A stretch of 64,000 nt of DNA from Bretschneidera sinensis (Eukaryota > Streptophyta > Magnoliopsida > Brassicales > Akaniaceae): the NCBI GenBank assembly GCA_023935145.1, contig CM043699.1:146620536-146684535 (forward strand), given 5' to 3'. Both the position numbers and the translations under genes were made by a program. The stretch's first letter is position 1. Each line of letters opens with the position of its first letter. Shown one piece after another: positions 13,089 to 23,567 of the stretch. Below the pieces are notes generated by a model. That model saw only the letters and a list, made by a program, of their open reading frames with translations, ran no database searches and was not told the origin of the DNA.

Positions 13089-14619
13089 ATTGGTATCAGA
13101 ACGAGGTGCTTTTGTCTTAGACTTAACATCCTAGAGTTGATCCTATAATTTTAAATTGATTCAACTCAATGCTAAAGCCATGAACATGCTTTATATTGCC
13201 CTTTATCAAAATAAAACTGATCAAATTTCCTCATGTAAGATTGTAAAAGAGATTTGTGATTTATTGGAGGTCATACATGGAGGAAATGAGCATAAGAATA
13301 ATTTTATTGAAAAACATTGTTCATGACTTAGAGCACTTTAAAATGAAAGAAAATAAATCAAATTTTGAATTGTAAACTCATTTTACCATGCTTGTTAAAA
13401 CTCTATCTTTTATGGGTAAAACTTATTCAAATCTTGAACTTACGAGTATATTTATTAGGTCTTTGTCAAATCAATGAAAAATTATGTTGACAAAGCATTT
13501 ACAAGTGAAATCTTAGAAGATCTTGTGGAATCTCTCAAGGGGCTTGAAGACTACTTGAAATGTGAAGAGGGAGATTCCACCACATCCTCACTTTACATGA
13601 AAATTAAAGATGATCATCATCATGATGAGGATGATCAAGAATAAATCAATGAAAAATATGGAAATTCTAGCTCAATTAAGGAAGAGGCTAGAATTCAAGA
13701 AGTTGTCATTATATGTTCAATAGAACTTGGAAATGAAGATGAGAACAATGGAGAACCATGTGATCAAGAAAGGATCAATCAATTCTAAATGGCTCAAAAG
13801 GAGAGAAAGGTATGCAATGAGGTATATAATTCTACCTCCAACTTTGATTTTTCATAAGAAATTTTTTTAATACCTTTAATGAGTTTCATAACCCCCATTA
13901 CCCCCAAATAATTTTGGAAAAAGAAGAAAAATAGGTAACATAAAAATGATTTTAAGAAATTTATTTTACATTGAATTTACATATTTTAAGTTAAAATCAT
14001 TCATAATTTAGAAAATGGAAATATATGGTTTTGTTAAAATGAATATTTTAATTGACATCACATGATTAAGTTGTTATTTTCAACAATTGGTTCAATTGAA
14101 TTTTCATAATAAATTGGTAAAGATATGCTCTAATTTTCAAATTTGGTTGATTTTGATGAGCATACATTAAGGGGAAGAATGAAAGAGAAAAACAAGGATT
14201 TATAATTTAAATATGTTTTAATTTGATATCCTTGTGATTTGAAAAAAAAAAAAGACGAAAGAGCATGAGTTTATGTCTTATAAATCATTTTATACATGCT
14301 CTTCGTTTGTGAAAAAAGAAAAAAGAAAAAAGAAAATGCATTATAATTGGCTTTTGATGATGAGCTTATTTGAAATCATAATACTTATAAAAAGAGGGAG
14401 AATTTTTTTTAAAAATAAAACTCCTATCTTCCATCAATCTTTTGTTGATTAATAGGTGATTATGGAGATTAATAGGTGATGAATTGGCAAAGTAAGTTTT
14501 CATTTGCAAAGATCAAAGTACTTGATTTTTTTATAATTAAATTTCTCTTTTTCACATATCTTGCACTCATTTTATGCTTAAATTTGTTATATATTTTGTC
14601 ATCATAAAAAAAAAGAGAT
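13089..14619 (+). pseudogene. Degenerate internal region of the outer LTR element
   Basis: The first part (about 13150-13620) resembles a Copia UBN2-type gag: an Lys-Glu-Ile-x-Asp-Leu-Leu-Glu motif near 13237-13271 and a later stretch compatible with the gag helical region, all broken by stops. From about 13800 to the polypurine tract the sequence is AT-rich and non-coding. No protease, integrase or RT signal is visible. It either descends from an internally deleted element or was always dependent on helper proteins. Confidence 0.55.
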
Positions 14620-14914
14620 TGTTGATCTTGGGTCTTAATCAAGAGCTTGATGAGCTTGATTTTAATGATAACAAAACAATCTTGAAGTGTTTAACTTGTG
14701 TGTTCAATGTGTATCAAAAGTTTGATTCAATTGGGAGAATTTTTATAACCAAAAAGACCAAAAACGAATGAAGGAAAATGAAGAAAATTGATGGGTACAG
14801 TCGACTGTGGTAATAAGGATAGTCGATTGCCAAAGTTCTATAAACTTTGTATAACCGACTGTCAGCTCGAAAATCTGCTTTTCAAATTCAAATTTTCAAA
14901 GTGATAGTTGACTG

Positions 14915-15235
14915 TGAACGATTCGACACCTGTCAATCACACAAATTATAACTAAAAGAAAAGAAGACAAGATTTACCCAGGTTCACCCAAGAATAGGGC
15001 TACATCCTACTAGAAGTTTCTTATTATCAACCTCATAAATCTTTCTGTTACAATGTATGCTCAGTACATAAAGAGTATTTATATGCAACGTAAGACGTCC
15101 TAATTAGGGTCTAATTAGGTTTCCATTGTGCTGCAAAACTACGGCTCATGGGTCCAAGCTCATTGGGGAGCGGGACCCCTATGTTCGTCCGGGGTTCTAC
15201 AGATCTAGTAAATACTTCACACACATGGAAAACTT
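14915..15235 (-). repeat. 3' LTR of the Copia element
   Basis: This aligns with the 5' LTR at 20519-20841, beginning TGAACGATTC on the plus strand against TGAACAATTC. The right boundary is uncertain by about 15 bp because the copies diverge there (after the shared GTCCGGGGTTCTA segment). The RNase H frame ends at about 15197, so the coding region overlaps this LTR. Confidence 0.8.
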
Positions 15236-16516
15236 CTTAGGACTCTGTTTCTTCAAGCCCACCTCAATTGCACACCACTCAAACTTTGCTAAACTAACTG
15301 CTTTAGTCAAGAAATCTGTGTTGTTCATTGCTGTATCGACTATCTCCAAGATTATAACCTTTTCTTCAATCTTTTCCAGGATGAAGTGATATTGGATATC
15401 AATGTTCTTCATCCATGAATGAAATGCAAGATTCTTTGCTAAGAAGATAGCACATTGATTGTCACATTTCACCTTCACTACCTTTTGTTTAAACCCAAGC
15501 TCAGCACACAACCTTTGAAGCCAAACCGCTTTCTTTCCAATATGAGTTATTGCCATATACTCTGCTTGTGTAGATGAAAGGGCAACAACACTTTGTCTTT
15601 TTCTCATCCAACTCACTGCCCCACTAAACAGATTGAACACATACCCACTTGTAAACCTCTTGCTATCAATGTCTCATCCCCAGTCAGCATCAACTAATCC
15701 TACAATATCAAAATTCTTCTTACCTCCTATACCTCCATAACATAATGCAAACTCTGACGTGCCACAAAGATATCTATGAACTCTCTTTACTGCGGTCCAA
15801 TGCTCTTTCCTAGAATTAGACATATATCTACTAAATACTCTCACTGCTTGGGCAATATCTGGTCTCGTACACACCAACCGCACTAGTATAAGGTACGTGC
15901 GCCATATCTTCAGCTTCTTCCTCCATCTTTGGACATTGTTCCGCAGATAACTTAGTTCCCAAAAGCATGGGAGTTCCGACTAGCTTGCTGTCAGACATGT
16001 TGAATTTCTTCAACACTTCTTCAATATACTTCTTCTGACTTAGCCATAGTTTTCGATTTTCACAATCCATCTTTATCTACATGCCCAAGATAAAGTTTGC
16101 TGACCCTAGGTCTTTCATGTCAAACTACCTTGCCAACAATGTCTTCACAGTGCTAATCATCTTTCTATTATTTCCAATTAATAGCATATCAACCACACAC
16201 AAGGTTAAAATGACAAATCAACCCCTAACCTTTTCACGTAGACGTAGTGATCAACATAGCTGCGAGTGAACCCAAGCTGAATGGCATATGTATCAAACTT
16301 CTAGTACCACATTCGTGGTGACTACTTTAGTCCATACAGAGACTTCTTTAATTTACAAACCAGCTCTTCTTTGCCTTTGCTCACAAAGCCTTCGGGCTGT
16401 TTTATGTAAATTTCCTCCTCTAAGTCACCATGAAGGAAAGTTATATTCACATCTAGTTGCTCAACCTCTAGATCATAAACAACTGCCATGGATAAGACAC
16501 ATCTAATAGATGTCAA
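15197..16516 (-). pseudogene. Copia reverse transcriptase and RNase H, broken
   Basis: Read on the minus strand from 16516: an RT segment with DVNITFLHGDLEEEIY, QPEGF and LKKSLYGLK. The catalytic box near 16175 is degenerate: where Copia elements have YVDDM the sequence gives VVDM, one aspartate short. Next comes the KKYIEEVLKKFNM thumb region (15831-16070), RPDIAQAV (15674-15883), and the RNase H box ALSSTQAEYMA with CDNQCAIFLA (15197-15640). At least four frame breaks separate these parts. The region between 16516 and about 16690, where the RT begins, is also disrupted. Confidence 0.9.
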
Positions 16517-16687
16517 CTTTGCTATCGGAGAAAATATCTCACCATAGTCAATTCCCTCTATTTACAAGTACCCCTTTGCAACCAGACGTGCCTTGTACTT
16601 TTCTACCATTCCATCTACATTTGTCTTCTTCTTGAAAATCCATTTGCACCCAATTGCCTTCCTATCTTGAGGTAATTTCACAAGGCT

Positions 16688-18043
16688 TCATGTTTCATTC
16701 TTGTCCAGTGCATGCATCTTCTCTTTCATAGCATCATTCCAAAGATTTGCATCCTCCGAGGTCATTGCCTCTTTTACTGTGCCAGGATCATCACTAGTAA
16801 TATTTAAAGCATATAATGCACTGCAAGCACTAGCGGAATACCTGATGGGTGGTCTCTTAACCCTTGTCGATCTCCTTATGACAGGCATGGTCTCTACCTC
16901 TGAGCCAGCATCTGAATCCTCATCTTCTACATCATAAACATGAATATCTTGCTCATACCCAATTGACTCAGTATCTGAAATATCCGGTGCAGTCTGTAGG
17001 GTAGTTACCCATTCTTTATCTCCCGGGCTAAGATTAATCTAAACCTGTTTAGGCTGTTTCGGTACATTTTAGACAACCGCCACATCCCTTTGTGTTTCCT
17101 TAAACACAACATCTTTGCTGTAAACTGTACTCTTGTTTTCTGAATTCTATAACTTATACCCCTTGACCCCATCCTTATAACCAATGAAGATGCACTTCAT
17201 TGATTTGCTGTCAAGTTTGTTCCTCTTTTATTTTGGCATATGCATATAAGCATCACACCCAAACACCCTAACATGAGCCAAACTCGGTTTCTTCCTGAAT
17301 AATGCCTCAAATAGTGTTTGATCCTGTAAAGCTGATGTAGGTGACCTGTTCTTCAGATAACATGCCGTAGCTATAGCCTCTGCCCAGAACTCCGGCTCCA
17401 AGCCTGTACAACTCAACATACTCCTCGATTTCTCCATGAGTGATCGATTGAGTCTCTCGGCCACCCCATTCAATTGAGGTGTATATGGAGTTATTTTCTA
17501 TCTTGCAATATCGTTTGCCACACAGAATTACTCAAACTTGTCTGAGCAAAATTCCCCTCCATTATCTGTTCTCAATACCTTTATCTTTCTTTCCATTTGA
17601 TTTTTTACCAATGCTTTAAACTCACGAAACTTATCAAATACTTCAGCTTTACTCTTAATAAAATAAATCCATGCAAACCTTGAAAAATCATCAATGAAAT
17701 AGATATAATACCTTGATTTTCCAAGAGATTGGACCGGAACTGGCCCAAACACATCATTATGTATTAAATCCAGAATACTCTTTGCCCTTGTGCCAGCGGA
17801 CTTAAAACTTACATGGTTCTGCTTGCCATGTAGACAATGCTCATAAAAATCGAATACCATGGAGTAATTTGGGACTCTCTTTACCATCTGCTTTGACGAT
17901 AAATTAGATAGTCTATTTTCACTGATATGTCCAAGCCTCTGATGCCACAATATAGAGGACATCACCTCATCATTAGTCGCATTCTCAGAGATAAAAATTC
18001 CACTACACTGACTTTGTACTGTATTTCCCAGCAGCTTATACAA
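16688..18043 (-). pseudogene. Copia integrase, broken
   Basis: The minus strand from 18043 shows the zinc-binding HQRLGHI..HCLHGKQ region, then the catalytic core with DLIHNDVFGP, YYIYFIDDFSR and LRTDNGGEF (17528-18043), then NGVAERLNRSLMEK with the invariant glutamate (17228-17473). A C-terminal linker region typical of Copia (RRSTRVKRPP at 16688-16888) follows. The first core aspartate reads in an IHND context instead of the common VHTD. A stop or frame break lies between 17473 and 17528. Confidence 0.9.
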
Positions 18044-18061
18044 CGTACCATACAGAATACC

Positions 18062-18388
18062 TCATGTAATTACTAATGATCCATGAGTCATCATGCACGA
18101 ATTTTTGTCACAGCTGAAATTTACTCCCCAATCTACCATCTTAATGACTGATATTAGGTTCTTGTTGAGACCCAAAATATACATCATGCTTGGAAGTGTT
18201 CTGACTGTCCCATCATTCATCCTTAACTTTACCTTTCCATGACCAATAATTTTCACCAAAGAGTTATCTCCCAATAAAACATTTCTCCCATCAAGGGTTT
18301 CATACTCACGAAACCAGTCCCTGTGAGGTGTCATGTGAAAGGATGCTCCTGTATCAATTATCCAAACACTCTGATCTGATTGAGCCAA
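18062..18388 (-). pseudogene. Copia aspartic protease segment
   Basis: The minus-strand frame contains WIIDTGASFHMTPHRDWF, the retropepsin active-site signature (D-T-G-A) of Copia elements, followed by the usual glycine-rich segment (GHGKVKL) and a C-terminal part with LGLNKNLISV. The frame stops just before the integrase region, whereas an intact Copia would read through. Confidence 0.92.
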
Positions 18389-18463
18389 ACATGATGTTAT
18401 ATTTAAGTCACAAGCATCATCATCACACTAGTTCATGTTACCTTAAGCTGATATCTTTCCTGT

Positions 18464-20477
18464 TCACTTTTCAGGGTTCATACTCTTACTTCTGCACTCA
18501 TTCTTTAGATGCCCAGGCTTCCTACACTTCCAACACTTCAATCCATATTTGTCTCTACTTTTCAATCTTCCTCTGAACTTGGGTTTATTATCAGACCACT
18601 TGTAGGCTTTATCATGGGTTCGCCCTTTCACAGATAAGGCCTCATTTGATGAGTTATCTGTACCTTGCCGCCTCATCTTCTCAGACAATAGGGCTATAAC
18701 GATATTCTTACAAGACAGATCAGTCGTACTACTACCAATCGCAACTATCAAGTTATCCACGAATCAAGCAATGAACAGAGTAGTGTAATAGCCTTATCAT
18801 CATCCGTCACATCAATACTAATAGATAATAACTGACCTATCAAAGTGTTGAACTCATGTAGATGAACAGAGAAAAAATCGCCCTCAGCTATCCGAAGGTT
18901 GTATAACTTCTTCCGTAGAAACAGTTTGTTTACCAAAGATTTACTCTGATAAAGGCTTTCTAGCTTCTTCCAGAGATCTTTCGCAGTTTTTTCTCCAGAA
19001 ACGTTTATTAGGACAGAATCGGCCAGGCACAGCCGAATCAGACTCTATGACGGTCATTGAAGATGATGTCGAAACTGTTGTGTAAAAATATACTTAAATT
19101 AATAAGAAAATAATTGAACAGTTTTACATGTAAGTACATAAGGTCAACATAGAAGTATAGTGTGCAAATGTGAGATCATCTCCACAGGGATTGGTAAATT
19201 TTGCTTTAGAATTAGTTTCGCAATATAAAACGATAGAAATAATAATCGAGTTTGAATTGATAATGATAAAAGCGTAGGGACTTGATATCCACCACTAATC
19301 ATGCTTCCACAATAAAACAATATGTCAATGCTTTAATTACGTCATGAATACCTAATGTTTGTCAACCTAAGGGCATCGTGTATACTCCTTAAGCTATTAA
19401 TTTCCCTAAGCAACGAGTTAGGCATGATGTATACTCTAACTCTTTTCTTTCTTAAGGGATTTAGCATAGTGTATACTAAGTTGTTCCTTAAGAAAGCATA
19501 GTATCTGTGGAAATCGACAAACACACGAGACCTAGGGCATGGTATATATTCCTGGTTTCCCATGTTGATTAACCTAAGAACCCAGTGCGGATTTCTTTTG
19601 TTACTATTGTTAAACCCAAGACTCAGTCATCCAAATTGATTTAACTAACTAGTCCATACCACACGCATATGTTGATCAGGCAAACACATATGAGGAATTC
19701 AAGAAAACAAGCATTAATCAAGTTAAGCATCATAATATAAATATAGCAAATGTGCCAATACTGAATTATCAAGTAAACATAATTAGGGCTTCAATCAAGC
19801 CCTATTAGCAAATTAGTTACACATGAGTTTGATGTTAAACATCTTCATAAAATAAAATAAAGGAAAGAATAAACCCGAGAATACTATAGAGAAGAGTCAT
19901 CAATTCTTCTTGTAAAATCTCCTCCGAGAATTCCCCCTTATTTCTATGTTTTCATGCCTATTTATAGAGTTTAAAAACATATTGAAACCTTAAAACTCGT
20001 AAACAAAACCCTAAGTTTATTTCCAAAATAGGACCAGTCGCCATACTGCGTGAGTGCGCTCGATCGCAGTATAGTGCGCTCGATCGCACTGTTGTGATCG
20101 ATCGCAGTCTTCTGTGCTCAATCACACTAACAGACTCCAGCTTTTTGCTCTTTAAGCCTGATAATTCCATAATGCTTCCTTTTCTCCAAAAACCTAAAAG
20201 AACACGGAAAACACAGAAAGAAAATAAAATAGCATGAAATAACACAAACTAAGAACTAACAAATGTAAATTAAGGGGCTTAAATATGAATATTTAAGCAC
20301 TTATCAGAAACCACCACCGGTGACACCTCAGCTGTGGACATCATACTCTTCGGTATCTCATCGACTATCACTGTTCATAGATCCCTATCCATGAGTAGAT
20401 CCTCCATCTTCAGTTTTCATAACTTGAAGCTCTTCCCTCCGAATTTCTCAATTTCAATCTGTGATCCAATTGACATC
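18464..20477 (-). pseudogene. Copia gag, split by a solo LTR and stops
   Basis: A possible gag start codon lies at 20477 on the minus strand (MSIGSQIEIEKFGGKSFKL), followed by a stop where family members have tryptophan. The N-terminal part runs to about 20307, where solo LTR D interrupts it. The reading resumes at 19075 with the UBN2 region (KKLYNLRIAEGDFF, LHEFNTLIGQL at 18748-18936) and ends in a CCHC zinc knuckle (CWKCRKPGHLKNEC, about 18490-18540). The gene is dead. Confidence 0.85.
19076..20306 (-). repeat. Solo LTR, family copy D (inside Copia gag)
   Basis: This 1231-bp copy is flanked by the perfect duplication GAAAC (19071-19075 and 20307-20311). It lies within the gag of the Copia element, which itself lies within the LTR of the outer element, so it is the youngest of three nested layers here. 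Its variable palindromic array is at 20048-20128. Confidence 0.93.
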
Positions 20478-20518
20478 TCTAATTGTTAATCCTCGAACAC
20501 AAGGCTCTGATACCAATT

Positions 20519-20841
20519 GAACAATTCAAGACCTGTCAATCCAATGAATTATAATGGAAAGAAAATAAGACAAGATTTACCTAGGTTCACCCAAGAATAA
20601 GGCTACATCCTGCCAGAAGTTTCTTATTATCAACCTCACAAATATCTCTATTACAATATATGCTCAGTATATAAAGAGTATTTATATGCAACTTAAGATG
20701 TCCTAATTAGGGTCTAATTAGGTTTTTGTTCTACTGCAGAACTACTACTCTTCATGGGCTTAAGCTCATCTGGGAGCGGGACCCCATGTTCGTCCGGGGT
20801 TCTATAGATATGGTCTCGTGAAGTATGCACCAACTCTAACA
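20519..20841 (-). repeat. 5' LTR of the Copia element
   Basis: This 323-bp LTR has TG..CA ends on both strands' reading (plus strand TGAACAATTC..CTCTAACA). The primer-binding site, complementary to initiator tRNA-Met, lies immediately to the left. It is the partner of 14915-15235. Confidence 0.88.
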
Positions 20842-21638
20842 GACTGTCCAAAGATCCTAGTCGGCTGTCTTATCGCTGTAACAACTTGTTTTCAAAATCT
20901 GAAGCGTGGGTTAGTGAATTTAATGCACCTAACGACTCCATTTTGTCTCCAACTGCTAGAAGACTTCAAGAAACTCAAAATAGAGCCTCAATAGTCATTT
21001 GGAAAATAAGAACAACAATATACAACAAGGTTTAAAGTTAAATCTTCATTCTTGAGTAAAAAACTCCATTGTTGATATAAGAACTTTAGAGAGAGAAATA
21101 TTGAATTGTAATCTTCAATGAGATATCTCTCTAGTTTGTTTGTCTCAAATTTCTTCATCAAATCATCGTGTAAAAGAGTTGGTGTAACTCTTGAGAGAAT
21201 TTGTGAGAGATTTTTTGAGTGTTGGATATAAATACTTGGGTAAAAAAACACCCTTAGGATTCTTGTATACAATTTGAGCAGCACGTGTGAAGTTGTGTGT
21301 TCTTGTTAATGAAAACTTCAAGGAGGGGCCTTGAAGAGACTAGATTTAGGTGCTTGAGTTGAGGTTGACCCACTATATATCGTTATTTCTATCCCTAAAC
21401 TCCTTTACACATTGCATAAATACATGCTTTACTTGTTCATATTTATGTTGAAGTATTTGTACTTGATTGCTTTATGGTTTAAGTTTAAATATTCTATAGC
21501 ATTTATATTTACTTTCCTTGTGCTTTAAATGTTAAAAAGGTTGAATTACTTAAATTGCAATTATTTGTAATCAACGTACTTTACCCCCCTTTTAGGTTTT
21601 TTATTGTTGTCATTGCTATATTTTGGACCAAAAGTACT

Positions 21639-22607
21639 ATTATTATGGGTAAAGAAAATGTGAGATTTGGAGCTTTGGTTCACTGATTAAGTGCAAGCAT
21701 TGAATAACAACGAAAAGTTAACATTGGGTAATTATATCTTGAGGGCTATGCCACCATGAAAACCATTGTGCGCATCGGTAAGGTTTACTTTCGCGGTGAC
21801 GTATGAAACGTCCTAAAGAGAGTGATTGATCTGTGCTTCAGCTTATCTTCTTTATTTGCATTATTTATGATTTTTTTATTATTATATTTTTATGCTCGTT
21901 AGAATATTTAGTTATTTTATGCTTAGATATAATTCTTATATATGGTAATATGATTACTAGTTTCTATTATTATTACTAGTTGGGATTTCTCTATTTTATG
22001 ACTCTCTCATCGGCTTAATAATGTATTATTTGTTAACTAAACTAATATGAATCTATTTTAACATGAACTTGAGAGCGATAGCTCGGGTTTGGCTCACTTT
22101 AGAAGTTCAAGCTCGCTTGATTATAACAAGCGAATTTAATCAATCCCAAATATTAAATATAGCTCGTGAGCCAAGTTCGAGTAAGCATTCGTAGCTCGAC
22201 CTTAGTTCGAGATTATATTTAAATTTTATAATTCAAACTTGAACATAAAACTATTCTATTACGATTCACTTGTCAGTCCTAACCGTAATTAAAAGAGGTT
22301 AGTGTAATTTCCGAAATATGGCAAACACAGTGTGAATATGAGGATACCCTAAATCTTAAAGATGTTAATGTATTTTTCTCCTTTCAATTTACCCTTCAAT
22401 ATCCTTTTAAGTTCATGAGAACAATAATGAACCTTTTTTAAAAATCATTATTATTATGGAAAATAATGAACTTTGAATGTAACCATCCTGGAATTTAGAA
22501 AGTAAGGTGTTCAAAATCCAGACTAACATTTCTTTTATTTTTTGTAATGAAAGATAAAAGACAACAAAAGAAAAACCAAAAACTAGGGCATGGTAACCCC
22601 ACGGTAA
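21639..22607. other. Intergenic AT-rich stretch
   Basis: No gene is seen. The part at 22063-22275 contains several AGCTCG/GAGCCAAG motifs like those in 22608-23071 and is probably an older fragment of the same repeat. The rest carries no motif I recognise. Confidence 0.4.
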
Positions 22608-23071
22608 GGGTAGATTCGAGCTGAATCGAACTCGAATACCTTGAATACTAAGGTATTCGAGCTCGACTCGAACTTAAATGAACAAGCTCGGGTTTGAATT
22701 GAACTCGAAAATTGGGTTCGAGCTTGAGTTCGATGAATTTTATGAAGGCTCAAGCTTGGCTCGGCTCGAGCTCGATAACAATCGAGTCTATTCGAGCTCG
22801 AGCATGAACCTTAGATTACTCATTTGAGCTCAAGTTCGAGCCCAAACTATAATTTTGATAAATTGAAATATTAAATAAATATTGGTTTGAGCTCGAGCTC
22901 GATAATATCTTATCGAACTGTTCGAGAGTATTTCGAACAAATCCTTAAAGTATTCGAGTTCAGTTCGATAAGTTATTCGAATTTAAGTTTCAAGCTCGAG
23001 CTCGATCGAGCCGAGCTTTAACCGAACTCGAGTTCGAATAGTTCGATAAAAACTCGGCTCGATTTTAACCC
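22608..23071. repeat. GAGCTCGA-rich repeat with imperfect inverted ends
   Basis: This is about 460 bp dense in TTCGAGCTCGA-type palindromes. Its ends are imperfect inverted repeats: the left end starts GGGTAGATTCGAGC, and the reverse complement of the right end starts GGGTTAAAATCGAGCC. It is best read as a non-autonomous DNA transposon. I could not identify a clear target duplication, so the superfamily is open. Confidence 0.5.
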
Positions 23072-23480
23072 TATTCCACGAGAAAAAACTAAGCATCAGT
23101 CAAAAGGAGAAACTGCATCTTGGAAGGATGACACGCATAAATAAAAAAAATCCAGACCAACAACTTTTCGTTTCAGCCTTCAAACTTTTATTTTATAATC
23201 AATTGAAGGTGACTTTGTAGCAAATTCTTTATCAAGCACATATAAAACACCAAGCTTCAAAAAGTCAAATGTATCTGGAGTGGAAAAATAAGAAACGCGT
23301 CACGTTGTTACGACTTTCTGCTTAGGAAACATGCGCTCTATCCATTGGAAAAATTCTTAATTTGTAATGACTGAAAACTTGATTGTTAATTTTTTGTTAT
23401 TAATGAAGTTATCAACAATTATCAATCAAGTTTCCTGCAAATAACAGTCGATTAGACAATAAAGAATCGAAAACAATTCA

Positions 23481-23489
23481 TTTTGGCGC
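23481..23489 (+). promoter_or_regulatory. E2F-type site upstream of the SKA3-like gene
   Basis: TTTTGGCGC contains the E2F consensus TTTSSCGC and sits 79 bp upstream of the chosen ATG. E2F sites drive cell-cycle genes in plants, which fits a mitotic kinetochore protein. One match to an 8-bp consensus can occur by chance. Confidence 0.4.
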
Positions 23490-23567
23490 TCAAATCAAAG
23501 CGTTTTGAACGAAAGCAAAGGAAAGTAAGTCAAAAGCGCAAATTACAGGTAAGATTAGGGTCGAGAG

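Larger units (their letters stand above)
14915..20841 (-). mobile_element. Ty1/Copia LTR retrotransposon, nearly full length, inactivated
   Basis: This element lies in the right LTR of the outer element, flanked by the 5-bp duplication GACTG (14910-14914 and 20842-20846). Removing it rejoins the LTR. It reads on the minus strand: 5' LTR 20519-20841 (323 bp), primer-binding site TGGTATCAGAGC just inside at about 20505-20517, gag, protease, integrase, RT, RNase H, then 3' LTR 14915 to about 15235. The LTRs differ by many substitutions and small indels, so the insertion is not recent. Every domain is broken by stops or frameshifts, and gag is further split by a solo LTR. Confidence 0.93.
10711..21633 (+). 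mobile_element. Outer non-autonomous LTR retrotransposon with nested insertions
   Basis: The element is bounded by the 5-bp duplication GTACT (10706-10710 and 21634-21638). The left LTR is 10711-13088 and the right LTR 14620-21633. Once the insertions inside them are removed they are about 1.10 and 1.08 kb, and they align along their length. A primer-binding site starting TGGTATCAGA follows the left LTR at 13091, and a polypurine tract (A-run then GAGA) precedes the right LTR at about 14605-14618. The internal region is only 1.5 kb, so the element cannot have supplied its own enzymes. The last base of the right LTR has decayed (CAAAA instead of TTAACA). Confidence 0.85.

Noticed and set aside
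22608..23071. Regulatory CpG island
   Set aside because: The density of TCGA comes from a repeated palindromic word within a transposon-like unit.
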